Positions 1 through 6,441 of a DNA stretch of 10,178 nt are shown here, piece by piece (the first letter of the stretch is position 1; each line of letters opens with the position of its first letter). Made by a program: the position numbers and the translations under genes. The stretch is taken from the NCBI GenBank assembly GCA_964622255.1, contig CAZUPK010000011.1, forward strand, positions 1 through 10,178. The letters run 5' to 3'. The notes beneath the pieces are model-generated. The model did not search any database. It worked only from the letters and a program-made list of their open reading frames with translations, and had not been told where the DNA came from. Origin of the DNA: SZUA-1377 sp964622255 (GTDB lineage: Bacteria; Campylobacterota; Campylobacteria; Campylobacterales; QNZT01).

Positions 1-140
1 TCTTTTAAATATTTAGCAACTTTGTGACTTGGCTTATCCTCTTTTGGTGAAAGTCCTGGAACTGCTATAACTTTAACACTCTCAAATATCTCTTTTATAG
101 CCTCATTTGGCTCATTTACTCTTGGAAATTCACACTCCAT
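1..140 (-). CDS. CoA-binding domain protein (YccU-like), N-terminal part only
   Basis: The reverse strand opens with ATG at 140 and stays open to the left edge, giving about 46 residues that begin MECEFPRVNEPNEAIKEIF. The following stretch, VIAVPGLSPKEDKPSHKVAK, matches the first strand and loop of the CoA_binding_2 (YccU-like, Rossmann-type) family, whose members usually read VAVVGLSPKPxKxSHxVAxY. These proteins of about 140 residues bind CoA or a related nucleotide; their cellular role is poorly defined. The start is supported by GGAG located about 8 bases upstream of the ATG. The gene is not fused to the degraded material upstream and probably has its own promoter. Only the N-terminal third is visible, so the family call rests on one motif block. 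Confidence 0.8.
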   Translation of the reverse strand, partial: MECEFPRVNEPNEAIKEIFESVKVIAVPGLSPKEDKPSHKVAKYLK

Positions 141-189
141 ATCCACTCCTTGATGAAAATAAATACAACCTTTCGATTTTAACTACCGT

Positions 190-198
190 GTTATACCA
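190..198 (-). promoter_or_regulatory. possible extended -10 promoter for the CoA-binding gene
   Basis: On the reverse strand the sequence TGGTATAAC fits an extended -10 element (TGn followed by a TATAAT-like hexamer). It would start transcripts near 183 and leave a leader of roughly 40 bases before the ATG at 140. No recognisable -35 box lies 16-18 bases upstream, which is common for the main sigma factor of Campylobacterota. It was found by eye only. Confidence 0.35.
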
Positions 199-207
199 TA
201 TTTTAAC

Positions 208-523
208 TTAGTTGATTTTTTTATGTAAATCATTATCTAAAATCTCTTTGCAACTTTTTACATATCCACTAAACGGAAGTATGAAAGAAGCACTTTTTAA
301 AAGTTCTCTATCCTCTAAAGCTATAAAATTTTTTCCGTCAAATATATACCTTACAAAAACTCCACCCCGTTTTTACAACCGCAAAATCCCCTTTAGTGGC
401 TTTGCTAACATAGTTTTTTACTTCGCTTGGACTATCTATAGATATAAAGATTTCTTGTATTTAAGGTGGCTGTTAGGATTACCTCCCCAGCAAGATTTTT
501 AATAATTTTGAAAATAGACTCAT
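208..523 (-). pseudogene. degraded fragment of a fibrinogen-like-domain protein gene (copy A, N-terminal side)
   Basis: Coding remnants on the reverse strand run from a good start (ATG at 521-523, GGGAG 7 bases upstream; MSLFSKLLKILLG) to a TAA at 208-210. The frame from the ATG stops after 14 codons (TAA beside a GGGG run), meets two further stops, reopens in the same frame as IDSPSEVKNYVSKATKGDF, then slips by one base at a second GGGG run near 366. In the shifted frame it continues GVFVRYIFDGKNFIALEDRE and ends KSCKEILDNDLHKKIN. The segment up to KSCKEILD is almost identical to the region just before the fibrinogen-like domain in the 1256-1773 remnant, but here the domain itself is missing. 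I read this as a dead copy lacking its C-terminus. The ancestral protein's function is unknown; a surface or secreted protein is possible. Confidence 0.6.
236..364. repeat. 129 bp direct repeat, copy A
   Basis: This block matches 1621-1749 in the same orientation. Reading both by eye I find two differences in 129 positions, both A/G transitions around 282-285 (AAGTATGAAAG here, AAGTGTGGAAG in the other copy). On the reverse strand it encodes GVFVRYIFDGKNF through KSCKEILD. Similarity stops abruptly at both ends. A short block further on (580-597, AAGATGAGTTTGTTTAG and one base before it) also recurs at 1760-1777, so the duplication was once longer. Confidence 0.93.
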
Positions 524-629
524 CCTTTTACTCCCTTTTTTGCTTTTTTGTTTTACATTATCAAAAACTGTATCGGCAAAAAGATGAGTTTGTTTAGCAA
601 TACTATTTCACAAAAAGCAATAGATTATT
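524..629. other. non-genic spacer carrying the upstream part of the copy A remnant
   Basis: No intact gene is visible here. On the reverse strand a short open frame running into the ATG at 523 reads AKQTHLFADTVFDNVKQKSK then KGSKRM. Its KQTHL portion (580-597) recurs at 1760-1777, where it overlaps the end of the radical SAM gene. This suggests the duplicated unit once included the junction between the upstream gene and the fibrinogen-like gene. A stop (TGA) lies just upstream, near 608-610, and no start codon is evident, so I do not call a gene. Confidence 0.5.
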
Positions 630-642
630 AAAGTATTACTTT
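630..642. repeat. perfect palindrome upstream of the toxin-antitoxin promoter
   Basis: AAAGTA-T-TACTTT is a perfect inverted repeat with a one-base centre, ending five bases before the proposed -35 box. RelB-type antitoxins, alone or complexed with toxin, bind palindromes at their own promoter, so this is a candidate operator. The position slightly upstream of -35 rather than over the -10 makes this uncertain; such a short AT-rich palindrome can also occur by chance. Confidence 0.4.
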
Positions 643-646
643 CTAC

Positions 647-675
647 TTGATTTAGCAATTGATTTATGGCATAAT
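647..675 (+). promoter_or_regulatory. sigma-70-like promoter of the toxin-antitoxin operon
   Basis: TTGATT (647-652) and CATAAT (670-675) are separated by 17 bases, a near-consensus arrangement, and would start transcripts around 682, leaving a leader of roughly 25 bases before the ATG at 706. An alternative pair, TTGATT at 659-664 with TAATAT at 681-686 (16-base spacer), overlaps it. The two -35 candidates belong to a direct repeat TTGATTTA (647-654 and 659-666). Confidence 0.5.
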
Positions 676-705
676 TGTAGTAATATAGATAGTTTGGAGT
701 GTATT

Positions 706-957
706 ATGCAGTTAAATATTGATATAGATAATGTATTTGCAGAAGAATTAAAAAAAGAGTTTTGTGTACCAAACTTAAAAGATGCTATCTATAAACTTTT
801 TGAGTTTTATAAAAATGAACAAAAAATTAGCAACGATGATATAGATATTATAGAAAAAGATGATAGTGATTATAGATATATAGTTGATGCTAAAAAGCGC
901 AGAGAAGCAGGAGAAAAGACATATGATTTGAGTGATGTTATCAAAGAGTTTGAATGA
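706..957 (+). CDS. RelB-like antitoxin of a type II toxin-antitoxin pair
   Basis: An 83-residue acidic protein beginning MQLNIDIDNVFAEELKKEF. The start is placed at ATG 706 because GGAG (696-699) lies six bases upstream; a TTG at 694 would overlap that ribosome-binding site. The N-terminus (alternating strand NIDID, then two helices to about residue 40) fits a ribbon-helix-helix DNA-binding fold. The C-terminal part, with AKKRREAGEKTYDLSDVIKE around residues 62-81, looks like the extended toxin-neutralising tail common in such antitoxins. Its stop overlaps the next gene by four bases (ATGA), the normal antitoxin-first layout. The expected role is to bind and inactivate the downstream toxin and repress the operon. 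The exact antitoxin family is inferred from context as much as from sequence. Confidence 0.8.
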   Translation: MQLNIDIDNVFAEELKKEFCVPNLKDAIYKLFEFYKNEQKISNDDIDIIEKDDSDYRYIVDAKKRREAGEKTYDLSDVIKEFE

Positions 958-1199
958 ATATACAAATCCAAGAATCAGCTATCAAAGATCTAAAAAAGAT
1001 AGATAAAGCTATATCTAAAAAAATCTTAGGCAGAATTCAAAACTTAGAATATTACCCTAATATATCAAATATAAAAAAATTAAAAAACTATTATCCTCCA
1101 ATGAGATACCGTATAGGTGATTATAGAGTTTTGTTTGAGATTATGGATGATACTATAATAGTAGTCAATGTCAAACATAGAAAAGATGCATATCAATAG
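954..1199 (+). CDS. RelE/ParE-superfamily toxin
   Basis: An 81-residue basic protein. The N-terminus MNIQIQESAIKDLKKIDKAI and the C-terminal block YRIGDYRVLFEI (52-63) followed by VNVKHRKDAY (71-80) are typical of RelE-type ribosome-dependent mRNA endonucleases. Arg51, Arg53, Arg58, His75, Arg76 and Tyr80 sit where RelE-like toxins carry basic and terminal tyrosine residues for RNA cleavage. Length matches the family and no frameshift is seen, so the toxin is probably functional. It is translationally coupled to the antitoxin by a 4-base overlap. RelE activity (translation block) is more likely than ParE (gyrase inhibition) given the retained YR..H..Y residues, but sequence alone does not settle this. 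The pair is transcribed opposite to all other genes in the window. Confidence 0.88.
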   Translation: MNIQIQESAIKDLKKIDKAISKKILGRIQNLEYYPNISNIKKLKNYYPPMRYRIGDYRVLFEIMDDTIIVVNVKHRKDAYQ

Positions 1200-1258
1200 A
1201 CAGACTTGCTTATCATTAGAAAAAGCAATAAAAGCAAATCCGTTAAATTAACTGTCTA
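1197..1258. repeat. inverted repeat between convergent genes, possible weak bidirectional terminator
   Basis: TAGACAG (1197-1203) and CTGTCTA (1252-1258) are perfect 7-base inverted arms; the first contains the toxin stop codon, the second the stop codon of the reverse-strand fibrinogen-like remnant. Inside, TTGCTT (1206-1211) pairs with AAGCAA (1223-1228). There is no GC-rich stem with a T-run, so classical terminator function is doubtful. Confidence 0.35.
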
Positions 1259-1773
1259 AATCATAAAATACCCAAGCCCACTTGAAGGATTATTATAACT
1301 TCCCAAAAAGACAACTTTAAACTCTTTAAAAGTGATATTTTTATTTAAAACAAAATTTTTCAAAATATTATCATTGGTTCCCCAACCTATCCCTTTTTCA
1401 TAATCTTTATATAAAGTATTTCCTATTTGTGAAATATTTCCAAAATGACTTAAATAATCTAAAATCTCCTCTCTTGATTGCTTTACAATTTCTCCATATA
1501 TTATTTTTGTCCATCCTCCCCCATCTGTCGTCATATCGCAGTAAACTTTAAATGGAGCCTCTCCTCCCTCGCCATCGGGATCGATAGTATAGACTCCATC
1601 TCCCACGGCTTTGCCCCTTGTCTAAAATCTCTTTGCAACTTTTTACATATCCACTAAACGGAAGTGTGGAAGAAGCACTTTTTAAAAGTTCTCTATCCTC
1701 TAAAGCTATAAAATTTTTTCCGTCAAATATATACCTTACAAAAACTCCATTGTTTTTACAAAGATGAGTTTGT
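1256..1773 (-). pseudogene. broken fibrinogen-like-domain protein gene (copy B, C-terminal side)
   Basis: Two reverse-strand frames join into one protein. The first, following directly on the radical SAM stop, reads KQTHLCKNNGVFVRYIFDGK and continues to KSCKEILDKGQS. The second continues GDGVYTIDPDGEGGEAPFKV and then YCDMTTDGGGWTKI, the hallmark opening of fibrinogen-like (FReD-type) domains. Deleting one G from the GGG run near 1606-1608 would restore GQSRGDGVYTID, the usual family wording, so a single-base insertion is the likely lesion. No start codon exists in frame outside the radical SAM gene: compared with copy A, about 205 bp including the start have been lost. The C-terminus ends at GLGYFMI, about 125 residues into the domain, shorter than typical. 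Such domains bind glycans or proteins in surface and secreted proteins; this copy is probably dead. It could be an end of the operon's former secreted substrate (inference). Confidence 0.75.
1621..1749. repeat. 129 bp direct repeat, copy B
   Basis: Same-orientation partner of 236-364, 1385 bp away, with two differences by eye. In this copy the block leads directly into the fibrinogen-like domain, whereas copy A ends shortly after it. Beyond 1749 only 10 bases separate it from the second shared block (1760-1777), against 215 bases in copy A. Confidence 0.93.
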
Positions 1774-2853
1774 TTAGTGGATGTATTTAAATAACATTTT
1801 AAAACTTTCGCACCAATAACTTTTTGTAAATTTTCCTTCATATTCACCTTTGCTTTCATAAGGGCAACTGCCTTTACAATAACTCCACCATTTGCAATCT
1901 TTACAATCATTTTCTTTTAAATACTTTATCCTTTTATTGTGATATTTTTTGGCAAACATCTCTTCAAACTCATTTTTATAAATATTTCCTAGAGGATTTT
2001 GTTTTGCCTGTATAGCTCTATCACAAGTAAAAACATCTCCATTTGGCGCTATGGCACAAAGATCCTTGTTGCATTTTCCGTCATTGAAACATCTAAGTTT
2101 ACTCTGACTCTTTTTCTCTTTTAAATACTTCCATCCGTCAAACGGTATGATATTTACACTACAGTTATCTCCTATCCAAATATCCCACATCCTACACAAA
2201 AACTCTCCATACTCCCTAGGAGTCATAGAGATAAAATTTTTATCCTTAAAACCTGTTGCATAGTCACAAATCGCATTTATATTAAAAGCGATAAAACCTA
2301 AATTTTTAAAATAATAATAAATCTCCCTCTCTTTACCAATAGAGCCTTTGTGAACCGTATAAACAGCAGAGTATTTAGCTCTATCTCTTTTTAAAACTTT
2401 TAAAGCTTGGATAAAACTTTTGTTATAGTTTTTACCATTTTTAAGTTTTCTTGCATCACTTACCGGATCAACAGAGGTGCTAAAAAAATACTCTCCACCA
2501 CCTCCTTTTTTATACTTTTTTAAAAGGGCTTTTAGATGCGAAAACTCTTTTTTAGCAAGGAGTGTAAGATTTGACTGGATAAAATGGGTGCTTTTTATAT
2601 CACTTTTATCCGTAACCTCTTTGACAAAGGCATAAAACTCATCACCAATAGCCAAAGGCTCTCCGCCAAGCCAGTAGTATCCAACACTTTGATTATGAGG
2701 TTTTTTATTTTTTTTTAAAAATTTTGTTATTTTATTTACAAGAAGTTCATAAGTTTTCTTTCCCATTGGCTTAAAAAGCCCTCCAAGCTTATGAACTTCA
2801 CAATAATCACAACAAGCATTGCAGGAAAAAGTCGGTTTAACTATAACTACCAT
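1774..2853 (-). CDS. radical SAM/SPASM enzyme, anaerobic sulfatase-maturase-like
   Basis: A 359-residue protein. Cys11, Cys15 and Cys18 form the CX3CX2C site that ligates the SAM-cleaving 4Fe-4S cluster, followed by GGEP (63-66), the SAM-binding motif. The C-terminal third carries a SPASM domain: Cys255, 261, 266, 277, 317, 320, 326, 330 and 348, including APNGDVFTCDR (269-279), LGNIY (288-292) and CKDCKWWSYCKGSCP (317-331), arranged as in anaerobic sulfatase-maturating enzymes and peptide-modifying maturases. Such enzymes modify residues of a protein or peptide by radical chemistry. The start has AAGGG about eight bases upstream. It lies 50 bp after the membrane fusion protein gene in the same direction, so it probably belongs to the secretion operon and may modify the exported substrate (inference). 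No sulfatase or recognisable precursor peptide is in the window. A Gly4 run at 117-120 is unusual. The cluster-binding cysteines all appear present. Confidence 0.88.
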   Translation of the reverse strand: MVVIVKPTFSCNACCDYCEVHKLGGLFKPMGKKTYELLVNKITKFLKKNKKPHNQSVGYYWLGGEPLAIGDEFYAFVKEVTDKSDIKSTHFIQSNLTLLAKKEFSHLKALLKKYKKGGGGEYFFSTSVDPVSDARKLKNGKNYNKSFIQALKVLKRDRAKYSAVYTVHKGSIGKEREIYYYFKNLGFIAFNINAICDYATGFKDKNFISMTPREYGEFLCRMWDIWIGDNCSVNIIPFDGWKYLKEKKSQSKLRCFNDGKCNKDLCAIAPNGDVFTCDRAIQAKQNPLGNIYKNEFEEMFAKKYHNKRIKYLKENDCKDCKWWSYCKGSCPYESKGEYEGKFTKSYWCESFKMLFKYIH

Positions 2854-2903
2854 ATAGATACCCTTAAATATTTCTATCTATATCGGCAGTTTATAAAAAA
2901 TAT

Positions 2904-4244
2904 TTATCTCTCTCTTAAAGCATTTTGTTTTGCTTTAATAAGAGGTTTTAAAAGATAACTAAGAATTGTTCTTTTACCGGTTAAAATATCAGCCGTTACA
3001 ACCATACCCGGCATAATTAAACCTTTTTTCCCATCTTTTTCTACATAGTTTTTATCTGTTTTTATTTGAACCAAATAATAACTCTGCTCTCCTTTTGGAG
3101 TTTTTTCTATGATACTATCAGCTCCTATACTTATAACCTCTCCTTTAAGCCCACCATAAATGGAAAAATCATAGGCAGTTACCTTTACATTTGCTCTTTG
3201 TCCGGGATATAAAAATGCAATATCTCTTGGCTTTACTTTAGCTTCTATCAAAAGATTATCATCAATAGGAACTATCTCCATCATACTATCACCTGATTTT
3301 ATAACTTGTCCTATAGTAGTAACTTCTACCTTTTTTACTATACCATCAACCGGAGAGACAACTTTAGTTCTTTTTAGCTCATCCTCTAAGGTATTTTTTA
3401 TCTCTTTTATTTGTGAAATCTCACTAAGAACTTTACTAAACTCCTCTCTTGCTTTATTTTTAAAGTCACTTTTTGCTGAAATAATTTTACTTCTTATCTC
3501 GGATATTTCAGAATTTATTCTAGGAATAGAGAGTCTTGCAGAAGAGTATTCATTTTTCTTATCTGTAAGCTCTCTTTTGAGTTTTAAAAACTCCGGACGA
3601 GATTCTATTCCCTGATTTACTAAAGAGGCTTTCATATTTACCTCTTCTTGGATGAGTTTTACACTTTGTTGTAAAAATCTTACTTTTGATTTTACCTCAT
3701 TTAACTCATTTTTCTTAGCTCTTAACTGATCTTCTAAAACTCTTATCTTATTTTTCACTTTACTCTTATCAGATAGATATAGGTTATACTCACTCTCTAT
3801 ATACTCTTTTGGAACTATTTTTTTTATTTTACTAGCATCAAACCTTTTATTATTTGCTTCAGCCTTTAATCTTATAGATTTTGCCAACAATGAATAGTAT
3901 TTTGCCTTTTTTTCTCCAAGGCTTCCTCTTGATTTGATATTATCTATCTTGATAAGTTCTTGTCCCTTTTTTACAAGTTGCCCCTCAGATACAAGTATCT
4001 CTTTTACTATACCTCCCTCTAAGTTCTGCACTTTTTTAACTTTTGAACTAGGTACTACCCTTCCAGTAGCTTTCACTCTTTCATCAATCTCGGCAAAAGA
4101 TGCCCATATGAAAAACCAAGCTAGAGATAAAAAAACAAAATATAAAATCAATCTTGGAGTTCTTGCAGGTTTTTGAAGTATCGCAGAACTTAAGCTTGAT
4201 GCAAACTCCAACTCATCATTATTTATCCTCTCTCTCTTTTTCAT
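2904..4244 (-). CDS. type I secretion membrane fusion protein, HlyD/LapC family
   Basis: A 446-residue periplasmic adaptor that links the inner-membrane ABC exporter to the TolC-type channel. A short cytoplasmic N-terminus is followed by one membrane segment (about residues 31-50). The first half of the lipoyl-like domain is at about 68-100 (VQNLEGGIVKEILVSEGQLV), a long charged coiled-coil hairpin spans about 105-290, and the second half lipoyl motif is at about 294-326 (VVSPVDGIVKKVEVTTIGQV). The family's C-terminal signature MPGMVVTADILTGKRTILSY (411-430) and LLKPLIKAKQNALRER (431-446) is complete. Length is normal. The start overlaps the exporter stop by four bases (ATGA), so the two are translationally coupled. 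The close resemblance to adaptors of adhesin and RTX-protein exporters is family knowledge; the actual cargo is not in view. Confidence 0.95.
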   Translation of the reverse strand: MKKRERINNDELEFASSLSSAILQKPARTPRLILYFVFLSLAWFFIWASFAEIDERVKATGRVVPSSKVKKVQNLEGGIVKEILVSEGQLVKKGQELIKIDNIKSRGSLGEKKAKYYSLLAKSIRLKAEANNKRFDASKIKKIVPKEYIESEYNLYLSDKSKVKNKIRVLEDQLRAKKNELNEVKSKVRFLQQSVKLIQEEVNMKASLVNQGIESRPEFLKLKRELTDKKNEYSSARLSIPRINSEISEIRSKIISAKSDFKNKAREEFSKVLSEISQIKEIKNTLEDELKRTKVVSPVDGIVKKVEVTTIGQVIKSGDSMMEIVPIDDNLLIEAKVKPRDIAFLYPGQRANVKVTAYDFSIYGGLKGEVISIGADSIIEKTPKGEQSYYLVQIKTDKNYVEKDGKKGLIMPGMVVTADILTGKRTILSYLLKPLIKAKQNALRER

Positions 4245-6433
4245 ACTCTATTACCCGAACTTCCCAAAATTTTTTTCATCACACTATCTTTTAAACCACT
4301 CATAACAACTTTTCCCCTATACAAAACTATCACTTTATCAACATTTAACATCTCTAAAAGAGAATATTTATGGGTGACCAAAATCAAGCTTTTATTTTTA
4401 ATATATTTTGAAAAATTACTCATCAATCTCTTTTCTAAAAACATATCCATCATACTTGTAGGCTCATCCAACAAAAGAATTGGAGAATCAACAAGAAGAG
4501 CCCTTGCAATAGAGACACTTTGTCTTTGTCCCCCACTAAGTCCCTCACCTCTCTCGCCAACTTGCATCTCAAATCCTAAAGGATGAGTATTTACAAACTC
4601 ATCAACACAAGCTATCTTACTTGCTTTAAGTATTGCCTCATCATCAGCATTTGGAGCTCTAACGACCAAATTATCCTTCAAAGTTCCTCTAAAAAGAGTT
4701 ATATCTTGTGCTACATAAGCAATATTTTTTCTAATATGCACAGGATTTATCTGTTTGATATCTATACCGTCTATAAAAATATCTCCACTATCTGGTTCAT
4801 ATAACCCCAATAAAAGTTTTACTATAGTGCTTTTTCCACTTCCTATCTTCCCTATCAAAGCGACTTTCTCACCAGGTTTTATTGTAAAACTGACATTTTG
4901 GAGTGCCGGTTTTTCTTCATCTGGATATGTAAAAGTTACATTTTTAAACTCTATAAGTCCTGAAAAAGGTGGCCTTTCAACAAATTTTTTACCATCTTCT
5001 CTTTCACTTGGGAGATTCATAATGTTCTCTAAAGTATTATAAGATACTTTTGTTTGCTCTAAAGATGATAAAAGCGAAGTTATTTGTGAAAGTGGAGCTA
5101 TTGCTCTTTGTGAGAGCATATTGATAGCTATTAAAGCTCCCATAGTCATACTTTTATCAGATATTTGATATACTCCATATATTACTACTATTATTGTATT
5201 TAGTTTAAGAAAAAATTGAGTGATTACAGGAATGGAAGTTGATAAAAATTTTGTCTTTATACTTTTATCTGCTATCTCTCCGGTAGCTTCTTCCCAATTC
5301 CACTGGCTTCTTCCGTGATAATTCATAGTTTTTATGGTTTCAAGATTTACTAAAGACTCTATCAAAATAGAGTTTTTTGCAGCACTTGCTTGATTTGTCT
5401 CCTCTATGCTTTTATATAAAGGTTTTCTAACAAGCAAAACATAAGTGGTTACAATTATCATTATACCTATCGGTATAAAAACTATTTCTTTGCCTAAAAA
5501 ATAGATAACACTTAAAAAAATAATAGAAAATGGTATATCTATAAAAGCCACCATAGTAGAGGTTGTGAAAAAATTTTTAAGATGATCAAACTCTTTGATA
5601 TTGTTTGCAAAAGAACCAACTGATTTTGGTTTTACACTCATCTTAATATCTAAAACTTTTTCAAAAATCCTAGATGACATAATCACATCATTTTTTTTGG
5701 ATGCTAACTCTAAAAAATATGTTCTAGTCAATTTCATAATCAAATCAAGAAGATACATCACCCCTATACCGGTTGCAAGAACCCATAATGTATCAAAAGC
5801 GTCATTTGGGACAACTCTATCATATACATTCATAGTAAATAAAGGTCCAAATATCATAAAAATATTTATCATTAAAGAGGCTAGTAAAACATCTTTATAA
5901 ATAGGGAAAGATAGTTTAAGTGTTCCCCAAAACCAATGCTCACTTTTATCAGTAACTATACTCTCCTTAATCCCTACCTTCTCTTGATAATCAAAATTTT
6001 TTTTTATATAAAAAGCATATCCGATATAATTATTTTTAAGTTCTTTATAACTGATCTTATGCACAACATCCGTGCCATCTGGAATAATTATTTTAGCTTG
6101 ATCTATATCTCTATCAACACTTTCTAAAATACAAGCTCTCTTATTTTTTAAAACTAAAATAACAGGTAAAACCAAAGATGGAATATCATCCAAATCCTTT
6201 TGAACTAATTTTGACTTAAGCCCAGCTCTTTTTGCTGCCCTAAAAAAGAGGGATTTTGAATTGTTTAAAGAAAAAAGCTCTACCACACCATAAGAAGAAT
6301 TCACTGGTAAACCGGCAGTTAAAGATTCTGCAGAAAATGGTTTATGATAAAGCTTAGTATATAAAACTAAACACTCCAATAAGTCGTTTTGACTTACTCC
6401 AAAAGAAAAAGTTCCTCCAAACGAATTACTCAT
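4241..6433 (-). CDS. type I secretion ABC transporter, LapB-type (inactive C39-like domain)
   Basis: A 730-residue inner-membrane exporter fusing three parts. Residues about 12-140 are a C39-peptidase-like domain starting NDLLECLVLY. Aligned by eye with HlyB, the catalytic cysteine position is Leu18, so it should bind the unfolded substrate rather than cleave a leader. Residues about 165-460 form the six-helix transmembrane domain. Residues about 493-725 are the ATPase: Walker A GKIGSGKST (528-536), Q-loop Gln576, signature LSGGQ (632-636), Walker B ILLLDEP (652-658) and switch His688. The family places it among exporters of large RTX adhesins and related proteins with C-terminal secretion signals. 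It starts 8 bp after the tolC-like gene and overlaps the adaptor gene by 4 bases. All catalytic ATPase residues are present, so it is expected to work. Confidence 0.95.
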   Translation of the reverse strand: MSNSFGGTFSFGVSQNDLLECLVLYTKLYHKPFSAESLTAGLPVNSSYGVVELFSLNNSKSLFFRAAKRAGLKSKLVQKDLDDIPSLVLPVILVLKNKRACILESVDRDIDQAKIIIPDGTDVVHKISYKELKNNYIGYAFYIKKNFDYQEKVGIKESIVTDKSEHWFWGTLKLSFPIYKDVLLASLMINIFMIFGPLFTMNVYDRVVPNDAFDTLWVLATGIGVMYLLDLIMKLTRTYFLELASKKNDVIMSSRIFEKVLDIKMSVKPKSVGSFANNIKEFDHLKNFFTTSTMVAFIDIPFSIIFLSVIYFLGKEIVFIPIGIMIIVTTYVLLVRKPLYKSIEETNQASAAKNSILIESLVNLETIKTMNYHGRSQWNWEEATGEIADKSIKTKFLSTSIPVITQFFLKLNTIIVVIYGVYQISDKSMTMGALIAINMLSQRAIAPLSQITSLLSSLEQTKVSYNTLENIMNLPSEREDGKKFVERPPFSGLIEFKNVTFTYPDEEKPALQNVSFTIKPGEKVALIGKIGSGKSTIVKLLLGLYEPDSGDIFIDGIDIKQINPVHIRKNIAYVAQDITLFRGTLKDNLVVRAPNADDEAILKASKIACVDEFVNTHPLGFEMQVGERGEGLSGGQRQSVSIARALLVDSPILLLDEPTSMMDMFLEKRLMSNFSKYIKNKSLILVTHKYSLLEMLNVDKVIVLYRGKVVMSGLKDSVMKKILGSSGNRV

Positions 6434-6441
6434 ATCTTGAC

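Noticed and set aside
212..502. 96-codon plus-strand open frame
   Set aside because: It lies antisense to the copy A remnant, including the repeat whose reverse strand carries conserved protein wording; no ribosome-binding site or family resemblance.
236..1749. CRISPR array or insertion sequence at the repeated blocks
   Set aside because: Only two long copies exist, with coding content and unequal spacers; there is no transposase, no terminal inverted repeats bounding the copies and no short regular repeat-spacer pattern.
1548..1910. 120-codon reverse-strand frame starting at 1910 as an intact gene
   Set aside because: Its first part overlaps the end of the radical SAM gene in another frame, and its last part is the out-of-frame reading after the frameshift; only the middle is genuine fibrinogen-like gene remnant.
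2854..2903. Internal promoter before the radical SAM gene
   Set aside because: The 50 bp gap contains TATAAA and TATAGA-like hexamers, but in such AT-rich sequence these are expected by chance and no matching -35 or extended element was seen.
4374..5042. Plus-strand open frames opposite the ABC transporter gene
   Set aside because: They are antisense shadows of a clearly conserved coding sequence and have no supporting features.
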